NCBI GenBank assembly: GCA_900542035.1
Contig: UQMJ01000013.1
Span: 1-64,000, forward strand
From: an uncultured Clostridium sp.
GTDB lineage: Bacteria; Bacillota; Clostridia; Lachnospirales; Lachnospiraceae
Direction: 5' to 3'
DNA: 64,000 bases
The notes beneath the pieces were generated by a model. That model was not told the DNA's origin. It was given only the letters and a program-made list of their open reading frames with translations, and made no database searches. Position numbers and translations under genes: made by a program. Positions 32,014-40,171 of this stretch are shown here, piece by piece; positions within the stretch are counted from its first letter, which is position 1; the number at the start of each line of letters is the position of its first letter.

Positions 32014-32802
32014 GTGCACAGGTACAGACAGATAACATACAGGTTAAAAAACAGCATAGAGGTCATTAAATGCATCCCCGCGGCCTACCGGAAAGGACAG
32101 GAGAGAGGGGAACGTATCCGCCCAAAAACCAAAGAGGAAATGAAAAGGGCGAATATGCAGCAAGCAGCCAGGAAACTGGCTAGGAAGATTAACGCCAATT
32201 TCTCTCCTGGGGATTATCACTTAATACTGACCTATAAGAGAGCGCCGGATAAGTGGACGGCTCATGGGAATCTGAAAAACTTCCTAAAATCTCTCAGAAA
32301 AGCCTATAAGAGAGCCAGAGGGGAATTGAAATACATAGCCATGACGGAATACAAGGGAAAAAGAGTCCATCATCATCTGGTAATCAATAACATCCAGATG
32401 GAGGGAAGAACGGTTCCAGGGACAATCCGGTCTCTCTGGAAACTCCATGGGGGAATCCAGCTCATCTCCTTGTATGATTCTGGGGAATACTCCGAACTTG
32501 CCAGCTATCTGATCAAGGAAACGGAAGAGACCTTCCGAGAAGAGGACAGCCCTTTCAAACAACGCTATAGCTGTAGCCGAAATCTAATCACACCAGAACC
32601 GAAAGTGGAAGACAAAGAAGTAAAACATACCTGGCGAAAGACCCCGAAGCCGCCGCCAGGGTATTACATTAAACCGGATAGCCTATATAACGGTTTCGAC
32701 AAGATGGGTTATCGCTATCAGAGATATATATTAATCCGTCTCAATCCAGATGGGGAAAACTGGGATGAAAACTGGTCATACGAAGAGTATTGGCCGGACT
32801 GA
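32014..32802 (+). CDS. HUH-type replication initiator (G2P/ORF2-like Rep)
   Basis: A 262-residue basic protein. DYHLILTYKR (about 70) is motif I; YIAMTEYKGKRVHHHLVINN (about 108-127) holds the HUH metal-binding histidines; SELASYLIKETEE (about 160) supplies the probable nicking Tyr. This matches rolling-circle Rep proteins of the phage G2P/plasmid type. P2-like phages also replicate from a nick made by an HUH protein (gpA), although that protein is much larger. GTG 32014 follows AAGGAGACTAAAAA. Hairpins 31838-31881 lie upstream. Confidence 0.8.
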   Translation: MHRYRQITYRLKNSIEVIKCIPAAYRKGQERGERIRPKTKEEMKRANMQQAARKLARKINANFSPGDYHLILTYKRAPDKWTAHGNLKNFLKSLRKAYKRARGELKYIAMTEYKGKRVHHHLVINNIQMEGRTVPGTIRSLWKLHGGIQLISLYDSGEYSELASYLIKETEETFREEDSPFKQRYSCSRNLITPEPKVEDKEVKHTWRKTPKPPPGYYIKPDSLYNGFDKMGYRYQRYILIRLNPDGENWDENWSYEEYWPD

Positions 32803-32812
32803 GGGAGGAACT

Positions 32813-33181
32813 ATGGAAGTAGATGTTGAAATCCGCGCAAACACCAGTAATTACTGGGCGTTGCTGACATTTGTGGATAAGTCTGGACAAGTCCACACCA
32901 AAGAAATCAACGAAGAACATAAGGGAACAATCAACGGTAATTATCTGACCGCCTTGATTAAGGCTTATGAAGCTCTGAACCGTCCTTGCATGGTTACGGT
33001 CTACGCTGATTCCGACTATATCGTGGCATCATTTCAGAATGGATGGGTGGATTCCTGGATGCGTCACAACTGGAAGAATGCGAAAGGCCGCACAGTCCGG
33101 AATGTGGAACTGTGGCAGGAGCTGAAACAGGCCATGCGCCCTCATTCATCCAGATTCATATACCGGAAGGAGAAGAAATAA
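32813..33181 (+). CDS. RNase H-like protein
   Basis: A 122-residue protein of RNase HI-like fold: EVDVEIRANTSNYWALL (first strands), YADSDYIVASFQNGWVDSW (the DS.YV motif with a conserved Asp, about 64), and NWKNAKGRTVRNVELWQEL (the W...G..V.N.dLW pattern). The first catalytic Asp and the usual Glu are not obvious, so activity is doubtful. GGGAGGAACT precedes the ATG; the stop overlaps the next ATG. Confidence 0.75.
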   Translation: MEVDVEIRANTSNYWALLTFVDKSGQVHTKEINEEHKGTINGNYLTALIKAYEALNRPCMVTVYADSDYIVASFQNGWVDSWMRHNWKNAKGRTVRNVELWQELKQAMRPHSSRFIYRKEKK

Positions 33182-33468
33182 TGAAAAGTATTATGTACCC
33201 GAAGGGCTGCCATACCTGTTTTCTGTGCGGCAGAGACGGGGAAACCGAAGAACACCATATATTCTATGGAACTGCGAACCGGAAACTGTCAGAAAAATAC
33301 GGGCTGAAAGTAAGATTGTGTCCAGACTGCCATAGAGCCGGAAAAATCGGCATCCATGGCGGCAACCGCGAAGCAGATTTGCAGCTGAAACAGGCCGGAC
33401 AGCAGGCATTTGAAAAAAAGCACCCAGAACTTGGTTTTATCGCCGTATTTGGGAGGAATTACTTATAG
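33181..33468 (+). CDS. HNH-like/zinc-binding phage protein
   Basis: A 95-residue protein with two CxxC pairs (CFLCGR about 13, CPDCHR about 56) around EEHHIFYGTANR, the layout of small phage HNH or NinG-like nucleases. It may process replication or recombination intermediates. It overlaps the RNase H-like gene by one base and the following frame by four. At its end, TTATAG supplies the stop exactly where the next gene should have ATG. Confidence 0.7.
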   Translation: MKSIMYPKGCHTCFLCGRDGETEEHHIFYGTANRKLSEKYGLKVRLCPDCHRAGKIGIHGGNREADLQLKQAGQQAFEKKHPELGFIAVFGRNYL

Positions 33469-33707
33469 ATAACTTAACAGAAGCCTGGAACAATGCCAGG
33501 AGTATAGAATCTCTTCCGGAAGAAGAAAACATAAGCCGGATAGGGGAAATCCGGAAAGAAAACCGGATATATGTCTTGTATCAGTCTGCATCCGGATATT
33601 GGTACAAGACAGAAATTATAGTAGACGGCCATAGGCTCACAGAAGCAGAGGCTGTCTTCAGAAAGATGGTACGCCGCAAGGCTTATCATAGACGTACTTA
33701 TCATTAA
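33465..33707 (+). CDS. Small phage protein with ATA in place of a start codon
   Basis: An open frame of 80 codons, ATA GAT AAC TTA ACA GAA, giving (I/M)DNLTEAWNNARSIESLP and a basic end (RKMVRRKAYHRRTYH). GGGAGG lies 8 bases before the ATA, the right distance for a start. No ATG, GTG or TTG occurs until halfway through. Either ATA is used poorly as a start or a G-to-A change has silenced the gene. Function unknown. Confidence 0.55.
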   Translation: MDNLTEAWNNARSIESLPEEENISRIGEIRKENRIYVLYQSASGYWYKTEIIVDGHRLTEAEAVFRKMVRRKAYHRRTYH

Positions 33708-33781
33708 GCGGGACTAATATGTCACAGTGCCATTGGGAGGGAGTGACCGTCCTCCCTTGGTGTCCCCAGAAAGGAAAAAAG

Positions 33782-34195
33782 ATGTTAAAAGACGAATTAG
33801 AGGAAATGAAAGAACATCCGGAAGGACTGAATACACAGATTGGAGCGTGCATCTTCTGCGGACAGATGGCGCGGATAGAAACCTTATCGCCATGGCCGGA
33901 GGAAAAATGCAACGAAGCTGCGACAGAATTGTGTGATTGTGCTGAGGCGAAAACATACGTCTACAAAAAAAGAAGGCTGGAAAAAGCTTGCAGATCCATA
34001 GAAGAGCAGTTCAGAAGCCAGGAAAAGACGATCAGAGATATACTACGACAGCTGGCCGCGTTAATCGTGGACAGCAGACTGGAAAGCGCCACTGTAAAAA
34101 TTAATGGAGAGCTGAAGGCGAAGATTTCATTAACTGCCAAGGGCAGCGTAAAAGTAGAGAAAATCCAGACTAAGAAAACAGCAGAGGAAGTCTGA
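33782..34195 (+). CDS. Phage protein with Cys pairs, unknown function
   Basis: A 137-residue protein. Residues 15-55 contain CIFCGQ and later CNEAATELCDC, possible zinc ligands; then a Lys/Arg/Glu-rich helix (YKKRRLEKACRSIEEQFRSQ) and a C-terminal ESATVKINGELKAKIS strand part. ATG 33782 follows AAAGGAAAAAAG; ATG 33719 in the same frame has no ribosome site. No family recognised. Confidence 0.6.
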   Translation: MLKDELEEMKEHPEGLNTQIGACIFCGQMARIETLSPWPEEKCNEAATELCDCAEAKTYVYKKRRLEKACRSIEEQFRSQEKTIRDILRQLAALIVDSRLESATVKINGELKAKISLTAKGSVKVEKIQTKKTAEEV

Positions 34196-34212
34196 TTGAA
34201 AAGGAGAATAGA

Positions 34213-34356
34213 ATGGGAATAACGAAGAAAATGAGACAGATGACCTGCGTTCATCGCTTAAAAAAGCAGTATGACCGCAAAACAGGAACCTATGTATACC
34301 GGTGTGTTATCTGCGAAGCAAGATTCGCTAGGGCGGGAAGGATGAAGATAATGTGA
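34213..34356 (+). CDS. Small Cys-containing phage protein
   Basis: 47 residues, basic, with one CVIC pair near the C-terminus (YRCVICEARFARAG) and an earlier Cys-His (MTCVHR), a possible single zinc knuckle. AAGGAGAATAGA precedes the ATG. Its stop overlaps the GTG of the next gene (ATGTGA). Confidence 0.6.
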   Translation: MGITKKMRQMTCVHRLKKQYDRKTGTYVYRCVICEARFARAGRMKIM

Positions 34357-35130
34357 AATACATAGCCTCATGGTCTGGAGGTAAGGACAGCACAGCCAGT
34401 ATCATTCTGGCACACGAGCATAATGAGTCTTTGGATTTGATTATTTTTTCAGAAGTCATGTTTGACGAAAATACCAGCGGCGAACTTCCAGAACATATTG
34501 ATTTTATCAAGAACAAGGCGATTCCAAAGTTTGAGGAATGGGGATATGAGGTAAAAATTCTTCATTCACAGAAAACTTACTTAGATTGTTTCCACCACAT
34601 AGCAACTAAGGGAAAACGCATAGGAAAGAAACTGGGTTTTCCGATGTCGGGAAAGTGTTTAATAAATAGGGATTGCAAAATGCCACAGATAAGAAAATTC
34701 TTGAATGAAATAAATGAAGAATTTACCCAGTATATAGGAATTGCTGTTGATGAACCGGTCAGAATGGAACGTATTGTAAATTCCGGGAACAAAGTATCTT
34801 TGCTTGAAAAGTATGGATATACAGAGCAAATGGCATTCGAGTTGTGCGAGAAATATGACCTTTTATCCCCGATATACGATTTTGCACCTAGGGGGGGGCT
34901 GTTGGTTCTGCCCTAATGCAAGATATGCGGAGTTAAAACATCTTAGAACCAATCATAGGAACTTATGGGATAAACTGCTTGAATTGGAGAATGAGCCGGA
35001 CTTAATCGGTAATATGTGGAACACTCTGACGAAAACCAAAATACATGACTGGGAGGAACGGTTCTTCTGGGAAGAACAGCAGATGACAATATTTGATTTT
35101 GAGAGGATGAGGGAAAATGCAGATTTTTGA
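34353..35130 (+). pseudogene. PP-loop PAPS-reductase-like phage gene with G8 frameshift
   Basis: The frame from GTG 34353 encodes YIASWSGGKDST (PP-loop about residues 6-14) and continues as a phage PAPS-reductase-like protein to FAPRGG, then meets eight G (34891-34898) and stops at 34916. With seven G the frame would read RGGCWFCPNARY and go on to 35130 (258 residues), placing the conserved Cys pair correctly. So the gene is split by one extra G: a true mutation, a phase-variable tract, or a base-call error. It overlaps the next methyltransferase by 14 bases. Confidence 0.85.
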
Positions 35131-35806
35131 GAACGCGGACTGTATGGAAGGAATGAAACAATATCCAGACAAGTATTTCGACCTTGCCATTGTCGACCCA
35201 CCTTACTTCTCTGGCCCAGAGCGCCGCAAATACTACGGCAGGAAAATAAGCCCAATAGGAGTACAGCGTTTCTATAGACCTTCGGCAAACTGGGAAATAC
35301 CAGGGGAAGAATATTTCCGCGAACTGGTACGGGTATCAAAACATCAGATTGTATGGGGCTGCAACTATTTTCTCTATCATTTTGGCCCAGGCCGGATTGT
35401 CTGGGATAAGTGCAACGGAAATAGCAGCTTTTCCGATTGCGAAATTGCTTTCTGCAGCTTGCATGATTCTGTCCGTCTGTTCCGGTATATGTGGAACGGA
35501 ATGATGCAAGGGAAATCCATTGAAGAAGGCTGGATTCAGCAAGGCAATAAAAAACTCAATGAAAAGCGAATCCATCCAACCCAGAAACCAGTCAACCTCT
35601 ATCGCTGGTTAATCCAGAAGTACGTACAGCCAGGATGGAAGATATTAGATACTCATGTAGGAAGTGCAAGCAGTCTAATCGCCTTCGAAGAAGCAGGACT
35701 TGACTATGTGGGATATGAGATTGACCCAGCAAGGTACCATGCAGCTCGGCAGAGGCTGGAAGAACACAGAGCACAATTAACTCTGAGAGAGTGGGGAATA
35801 GAATGA
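35117..35806 (+). CDS. DNA adenine-N6/cytosine-N4 methyltransferase (beta-type)
   Basis: A 229-residue amino-methyltransferase of the N6_N4_Mtase family. The catalytic motif DPPYF (about 31-35) comes first, and the SAM motif (ILDTHVGSASSLIAFEEAGLDYVGYEID) follows at the C-terminal end, the permuted beta order. The target sequence is unknown. No restriction partner is near, so it probably protects phage DNA. GAGGATGAGGGAAA precedes the ATG; it overlaps the PP-loop gene. Confidence 0.9.
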   Translation: MQIFENADCMEGMKQYPDKYFDLAIVDPPYFSGPERRKYYGRKISPIGVQRFYRPSANWEIPGEEYFRELVRVSKHQIVWGCNYFLYHFGPGRIVWDKCNGNSSFSDCEIAFCSLHDSVRLFRYMWNGMMQGKSIEEGWIQQGNKKLNEKRIHPTQKPVNLYRWLIQKYVQPGWKILDTHVGSASSLIAFEEAGLDYVGYEIDPARYHAARQRLEEHRAQLTLREWGIE

Positions 35807-35985
35807 GACACAGGGAAAAAGAGGAAATAGACAGCCGCGAAAGACGAATGCAGATAGCACGGCAGGCGGAATTCAGAGAAATGATTCTCAGGCCAATACC
35901 AGACACCTGGTCAGCCAGGATGCCGGCATACTGCTATACAGAATTATGTCCGGACGCGGAACTGAGAGAACCGCCAGAACGGTAA
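35803..35985 (+). CDS. Small charged phage protein
   Basis: 60 residues, Arg/Glu-rich at the start (RHREKEEIDSRERRMQIARQ). It overlaps the methyltransferase stop by four bases (ATGA), which supports translation by coupling. No known family. Confidence 0.55.
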   Translation: MRHREKEEIDSRERRMQIARQAEFREMILRPIPDTWSARMPAYCYTELCPDAELREPPER

Positions 35986-35995
35986 AAAGGAAGAG

Positions 35996-36499
35996 ATAAA
36001 GAATAATAAAATATTCTTTCCTAAGCACGATAATTCGAGACTAGAAGAAGATATTGAGGTCTGCGAAACAGCGATTGAAGCACTGGAAAAAGAAATTATC
36101 CGTTCCCACATGGATGACCATGGCGGTGAAGTCAACAAGATGGTAGGCTGGATTCCGGTAGAGGAGCGGTTACCAGAAAATGGGACATACCTCTGTACGC
36201 TTGATGGAGAATTATGTGGGATTGATGAACCATTTGCAGGAATGTGCGGAATTGAGAATGGCAGGTGGGACGAAGAGGGATGCGTCATCGCCTGGATGCC
36301 ACTTCCGGAACCATATAAAGAGAAAATAGGATTGAAAGAAGGGGAAGAAATGACAGAAAAGCAAAGAAACATGATTGAAGGGATGAACCTGCTTCTCTCA
36401 AAATTGAACAAATACGGAGACAGTACATTGCTTGAAGTCCGAGAGATAATCAGAATATCTAACGAAGTGTGTGAAGAGATAAAAGAAAAGAGGACGTGA
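35996..36499 (+). CDS. DUF551-like protein, start codon apparently ATA
   Basis: From ATG 36110 the protein has MVGWIPVEERLPENGTYLCT, the DUF551 pattern, and CVIAWMPLPEPY, then a helical tail (about 129 residues). The frame is open and protein-like well upstream: ATA AAG AAT AAT AAA at 35996 would give (M)KNNKIFFPKHDNSRLEED, a natural N-terminus, and AAAAAGGAAGAG lies just before it. So the original start was probably ATG at 35996 (167 residues), now ATA; otherwise 36110 is used without a ribosome site. DUF551 proteins are phage-associated and of unknown function. Confidence 0.65.
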   Translation: MKNNKIFFPKHDNSRLEEDIEVCETAIEALEKEIIRSHMDDHGGEVNKMVGWIPVEERLPENGTYLCTLDGELCGIDEPFAGMCGIENGRWDEEGCVIAWMPLPEPYKEKIGLKEGEEMTEKQRNMIEGMNLLLSKLNKYGDSTLLEVREIIRISNEVCEEIKEKRT

Positions 36500-38217
36500 A
36501 TATTATGATAAACGGGGAATTGGTTGTTGACAATTTCGCAGGAGGAGGCGGCGCTAGCACAGGGATTGAAATGGCAACAGGTTACAGCGTGGATATAGCA
36601 ATCAATCATGATCCTGAGGCTATCCGGATGCATAAGACTAATCATCCAAATACGACACATTACTGTGAGAGTGTATGGAATGTAGATCCTGTCAAAGTAT
36701 GCGGCGGCTATCCAGTGGCGCTGGCCTGGTTTTCTCCGGATTGTAAGCATTTTTCGAAAGCTAAGGGCGGAAAACCTAAGGACAAGAATATACGTGGACT
36801 TGCGTGGGTGGCCTGTCGATGGGCGGGATTAGTACGGCCCAGAGTGATTATGCTGGAAAATGTAGAAGAGTTTAGGACCTGGGGACCGCTAAACAGGGGG
36901 CATAGGCCAATCAAGAAAAAACAGGGAGCGACATTTCAAAAATTTGTTGGCCAGTTGGAGGCACTCGGATATCAGGTTGAATATAGGGAATTGGTGGCAG
37001 CGGACTATGGAGCTCCGACTATGCGAAAACGTTTCTTTCTGATTGCCCGATGCGATGAAAAACCGATTATCTGGCCATCTCCCACACATGGGCCGAAGGA
37101 TAGCGAGGAGGTTAAGACTGGCATTTTGAAGCCATACATTGGCGCCTATACTCAGATTGATTTTAGCCGGCCCTGTCCTTCTATTTTTGACACAGCAGAG
37201 GAAATTAAGGAAAAATATGGTGTTCGTGCTGTTCGGCCTCTGGCAGAGAAAACAATGAAGAGAATTGCAAGGGGACTACAGAAGTTCGTTCTGGAGAATC
37301 CGGAGCCTTTTCTTATTGAGTGTAATCATGGAGGGGAACGGAAACCATTGGATATCAGCACTCCACTCCCTGTCATTACTGGGAAACATGGATACGGAAT
37401 TGTAGAACCGAAGATTGCCCCCTATATCATGTGCAATAACGAAAATAATGCAGGGGCATCTGTAAAAAATTCATTACCAACAATTACGACTGGAAACCGA
37501 AATTTTGTTGCATCTGCCACACTGATCCAATATCACTCCGAGACTGGAGACAGGGACACTAGGGGACAAGAAATTATGGATCCGATTATGACAGTTGATG
37601 CATCCAATAGATATGGGCTTGTGACAGCGTTTTTGCATAAGTATTTTGATGGAGGATACACAGGAGCGGGGGGAGAAGTGAAGAATCCGCTTCCAACAGT
37701 GACAGCTTGGGATCATAACAGCCTTGTGGCTGCGACTCTGGTTCAAATGAACAATCATTGTGATGGGAGAGACCTAATGGAGCCGATTCCTACCATCACA
37801 GCCGGAGACGGCCATTTTGGGGAAGTCAGAGCATTTTTGATGAAATATTATGGATGCGGAACAGGGCAGGATATTAAGGAACCTCTGGATACCATAACAG
37901 CACAAGAGCGTTTTGGAATTGTGACAATTTCCGGCACAGATTACCAGATAGTTGATATCGGGTTGCGGATGCTGGAACCCAAAGAATTATACGGATGTCA
38001 GGGCTTTCCAGAAGATTATATTATTGACAGGGATTACACAGGAAAAGCATATCCAAGAAGCGAGCAGGTAAGGCGATGCGGGAATGCGGTATGCCCTCCG
38101 ATACCAGCAGCGCTGGTAAGAGAAAATTTACCGGAGCTGTGCGTGGCTAATCGGATTCCAATCTGCAGGTCAGACAGAATGAAACAGGAAGATAACGGGC
38201 AACTGAAGTTTGCATGA
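36496..38217 (+). CDS. C5-cytosine DNA methyltransferase with repeated target-recognition units
   Basis: 573 residues. Motif I DNFAGGGGAST (12-22), motif IV SPDCKHFS (80-87, catalytic Cys), motif VI ENVEE (121), motif IX/X region RMLEPKELYGCQGFP and QVRRCGNAVCPP (491-535). Between about 289 and 478, where the target-recognition domain belongs, six units of the form PLPTITxxxxxxLVxA recur every 32-37 residues (near 290, 327, 363, 398, 430, 463). GTG 36496 overlaps the preceding stop; ATG 36505 is an alternative. It probably shields phage DNA. Confidence 0.9.
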   Translation: MNIMINGELVVDNFAGGGGASTGIEMATGYSVDIAINHDPEAIRMHKTNHPNTTHYCESVWNVDPVKVCGGYPVALAWFSPDCKHFSKAKGGKPKDKNIRGLAWVACRWAGLVRPRVIMLENVEEFRTWGPLNRGHRPIKKKQGATFQKFVGQLEALGYQVEYRELVAADYGAPTMRKRFFLIARCDEKPIIWPSPTHGPKDSEEVKTGILKPYIGAYTQIDFSRPCPSIFDTAEEIKEKYGVRAVRPLAEKTMKRIARGLQKFVLENPEPFLIECNHGGERKPLDISTPLPVITGKHGYGIVEPKIAPYIMCNNENNAGASVKNSLPTITTGNRNFVASATLIQYHSETGDRDTRGQEIMDPIMTVDASNRYGLVTAFLHKYFDGGYTGAGGEVKNPLPTVTAWDHNSLVAATLVQMNNHCDGRDLMEPIPTITAGDGHFGEVRAFLMKYYGCGTGQDIKEPLDTITAQERFGIVTISGTDYQIVDIGLRMLEPKELYGCQGFPEDYIIDRDYTGKAYPRSEQVRRCGNAVCPPIPAALVRENLPELCVANRIPICRSDRMKQEDNGQLKFA

Positions 38218-38254
38218 TATTAACCTAATATTTAATGTTTGAAGGAGGAATGGA

Positions 38255-38428
38255 ATGGAGACAAGTATTTTTGAGCGAGATGGAAAGACATGGACGAAAT
38301 TTAAAGTTAAAGCCAAAGAATTGCCAATATTTACTAAATTACTGAAGAATTATGTAAACATCAATAAACCAGTAAAACGGAGTAGTAAGTACATATATTT
38401 TGAGGTTGAGGGCGATTTGCTTAATTAA
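38255..38428 (+). CDS. Small phage protein
   Basis: 57 residues (METSIFERDGKTWTKFKVKA...), ending YIYFEVEGDLLN. AAGGAGGAATGGA precedes ATG 38255. A competing ATG at 38250 gives a shorter, less protein-like frame. Unknown function. Confidence 0.55.
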   Translation: METSIFERDGKTWTKFKVKAKELPIFTKLLKNYVNINKPVKRSSKYIYFEVEGDLLN

Positions 38429-38464
38429 AAAACTGACATTTTAAGGTTGGCAGAGGTATGAAAG

Positions 38465-38632
38465 ATGAAAGATTGTAGAAACATGGAAAAAATATATGAC
38501 GCCGTTGAACTATTGAGTGAATTTTGCGCTGAAACAGCCTGCCCACAATGCCCCATAAAAACATTGTGTAATAAAATAGATAGAAGCACCCCTATAGGCG
38601 CGGCAATCTTAAAAAATATCGAGAGAACTTAA
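38465..38632 (+). CDS. Small Cys-rich phage protein
   Basis: 55 residues with CAETACPQCPIKTLC in the middle, a tight four-Cys cluster suited to a metal. The ribosome site is weak (GGCAGAGGTATGAAAG). Unknown function. Confidence 0.55.
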   Translation: MKDCRNMEKIYDAVELLSEFCAETACPQCPIKTLCNKIDRSTPIGAAILKNIERT

Positions 38633-38660
38633 CCCAATATTGACATTTAGGAGGGAAACC

Positions 38661-38903
38661 ATGGCAAAAGGATTTGTTTTGGCCGATGTGCCGGAAAAGT
38701 GTATAGAATGCAAGTTTGCGAATTCAGACAATAAAAATTGGTATTGCAAATTAGACGGAAAAGACAATGATGACTATGTTTTGAGGGGGAAAAAGCCGGA
38801 TGATTGCCCGATAAGAGAGCTTCCAGACTATATACATAGCGGAAATACGGCATATCAGAATGGCCATAATGAACTCTTGGAAAAAATATTAAGTGTGAAT
38901 TGA
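38661..38903 (+). CDS. Small Cys-containing phage protein
   Basis: 80 residues; CIECKFAN (about 14) with later C in YCKLDG and CPIREL, a possible zinc site, then a helical end. GGAGGGAAACC precedes ATG 38661. Similar proteins with 'C..C.......WYC' are frequent in Clostridial prophages; function unknown. Confidence 0.65.
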   Translation: MAKGFVLADVPEKCIECKFANSDNKNWYCKLDGKDNDDYVLRGKKPDDCPIRELPDYIHSGNTAYQNGHNELLEKILSVN

Positions 38904-38920
38904 AAGAAGGGGGAAAAGAA

Positions 38921-39094
38921 ATGACAGAAGCGCAGAAGAGGGCATTGAACCTTAAGCAGGAAATAGAAGAGGCGTGTATTCGAAATAACCTTAATATGAC
39001 AATCTATGACGGAATGATTGGATTTGTAGACCAGAGCCAGTGGAAAATAGTGATGGTTTGGAATCCGGAATACAAAAAAACGGGAGCAGAATGA
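38921..39094 (+). CDS. Small phage protein
   Basis: 57 residues, MTEAQKRALNLKQEIEEACI then NMTIYDGMIGFVD. AAGGGGGAAAAGAA precedes the ATG. Unknown function. Confidence 0.55.
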   Translation: MTEAQKRALNLKQEIEEACIRNNLNMTIYDGMIGFVDQSQWKIVMVWNPEYKKTGAE

Positions 39095-39115
39095 AAAGGA
39101 GAGCGAGGTGTAAGA

Positions 39116-39328
39116 GTGAGCGACGTAAATAAAAATTCTCCTGTTGGAGGAGTTGATAGGAGAGAAGGCATTGATTACATATCATTACAAAATGCCGTTG
39201 AAACGCCGTTCTGGTTGGCAGTATGGGCAACAGAACCGGATAGGCGAATTAGCGTTGAAATGTCATATAGTGATTTGAAAATCATAACAGATTTGATTGA
39301 TTTGGCAAGAAAAAGTAAGGAAAGTTAG
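39116..39328 (+). CDS. Small phage protein
   Basis: 70 residues starting at GTG 39116; ends ISVEMSYSDLKIITDLIDLA. The site GAGCGAGGTGTAAGA precedes it. Unknown function. Confidence 0.5.
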   Translation: MSDVNKNSPVGGVDRREGIDYISLQNAVETPFWLAVWATEPDRRISVEMSYSDLKIITDLIDLARKSKES

Positions 39329-39344
39329 GATTTGGAGGAGGTGA

Positions 39345-39611
39345 ATGATGAAAAAGGGAGTAAGTTGTGAAACAACATACGATGCGGCAGGAAACTGGAT
39401 GATTATAGTAAGAAAAGAACGCGGAAAACTCACACTGGAAGATATACGTGAAGCTGCACGGGAATGCGAAGAAGATTATTATGCGTTGATACTTAAATGC
39501 ATGAGCGATGATACATCACAATACTGGGAGGATGACTTGCATGCTGACGTTGCGGAACTATACCGAGCGACAGATATGCTGAAGGCATTTGGAAGGGCTA
39601 AGGAGCTATAA
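39345..39611 (+). CDS. Small phage protein
   Basis: 88 residues; KLTLEDIREAARECEEDYYALILKC is amphipathic helical. GGAGGAGGTGA precedes two adjacent ATG codons (39345, 39348); either may be used. Unknown function. Confidence 0.6.
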   Translation: MMKKGVSCETTYDAAGNWMIIVRKERGKLTLEDIREAARECEEDYYALILKCMSDDTSQYWEDDLHADVAELYRATDMLKAFGRAKEL

Positions 39612-39641
39612 ACAAAATTAAGATTTAGTGGAGGAGAATGC

Positions 39642-39869
39642 ATGGAAGAAGTGATAGAAATATGGAGACCAAAAGAAAAAGATGATCTAAAATTACGCCC
39701 ATGTCCATTTTGCGGAAGCGAAGAGGTTGTTTATGTAAAATACCATCACACGGTCGGAGAATGATGGAAGATAATGTGTTGCGGTTGTACCGCAAATATT
39801 GACCCAGGGTATGCAAGGGAACGACATATTGTACAGGGAATGTGGAATAGACGAAAAACTGACATTTGA
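39642..39869 (+). pseudogene. Lar-like restriction-alleviation protein gene with in-frame TGA
   Basis: The start (EEVIEIWRPKEKDDLKLRPCPFCGSEEV) carries the Lar-family CPFCG zinc knuckle. After 40 codons TGA (39762-39764) stops it, but the same frame goes on with CCGCTA and IVQGMWNRR, the second knuckle and the family's usual WNRR end, to 39869. One base change (TGG or CGA to TGA) explains it. GGAGGAGAATGC precedes the ATG. Lar-type proteins have been linked to easing host restriction. Confidence 0.8.
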
Positions 39870-39881
39870 AGGAGGAATCCA

Positions 39882-40127
39882 ATGAATAGACATAGGAAAG
39901 GCGTAATGCCAGAGATAACCAGAGAAATCTATAAGGGTGTAAAACGAATGGACCGGCAGCAGTTCGAACGGTTTTGCAGAGAGCTGTATAAGAATGGCTA
40001 CGAAGATGGCAAGGACAGTGTGCAGGGGATAGACGTAAATGAGGTGCTGGAAGTTATCGGAACTGTGAAAGGAATCGGCCAGGCTCGATTGCTCAGCATT
40101 GCAGAGGTTTTGGACAAGGTATTCTAA
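39882..40127 (+). CDS. Small phage protein
   Basis: 81 residues; MDRQQFERFCRELYKNGYEDG followed by a helix-hairpin-helix-like GTVKGIGQARLLSIAEVL at about 61-78, suggesting contact with DNA. GGAGGAATCC precedes the ATG. Family not recognised. Confidence 0.6.
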   Translation: MNRHRKGVMPEITREIYKGVKRMDRQQFERFCRELYKNGYEDGKDSVQGIDVNEVLEVIGTVKGIGQARLLSIAEVLDKVF

Positions 40128-40171
40128 GATAACTAGACAATAAGAGGCAGAGGAAAGGCGAAACTATACAG

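Noticed and set aside
39762..39764. TGA read as selenocysteine
   Set aside because: Lar-type zinc-knuckle proteins do not use selenocysteine and no SECIS-like hairpin is evident just after it; a nonsense change is simpler.
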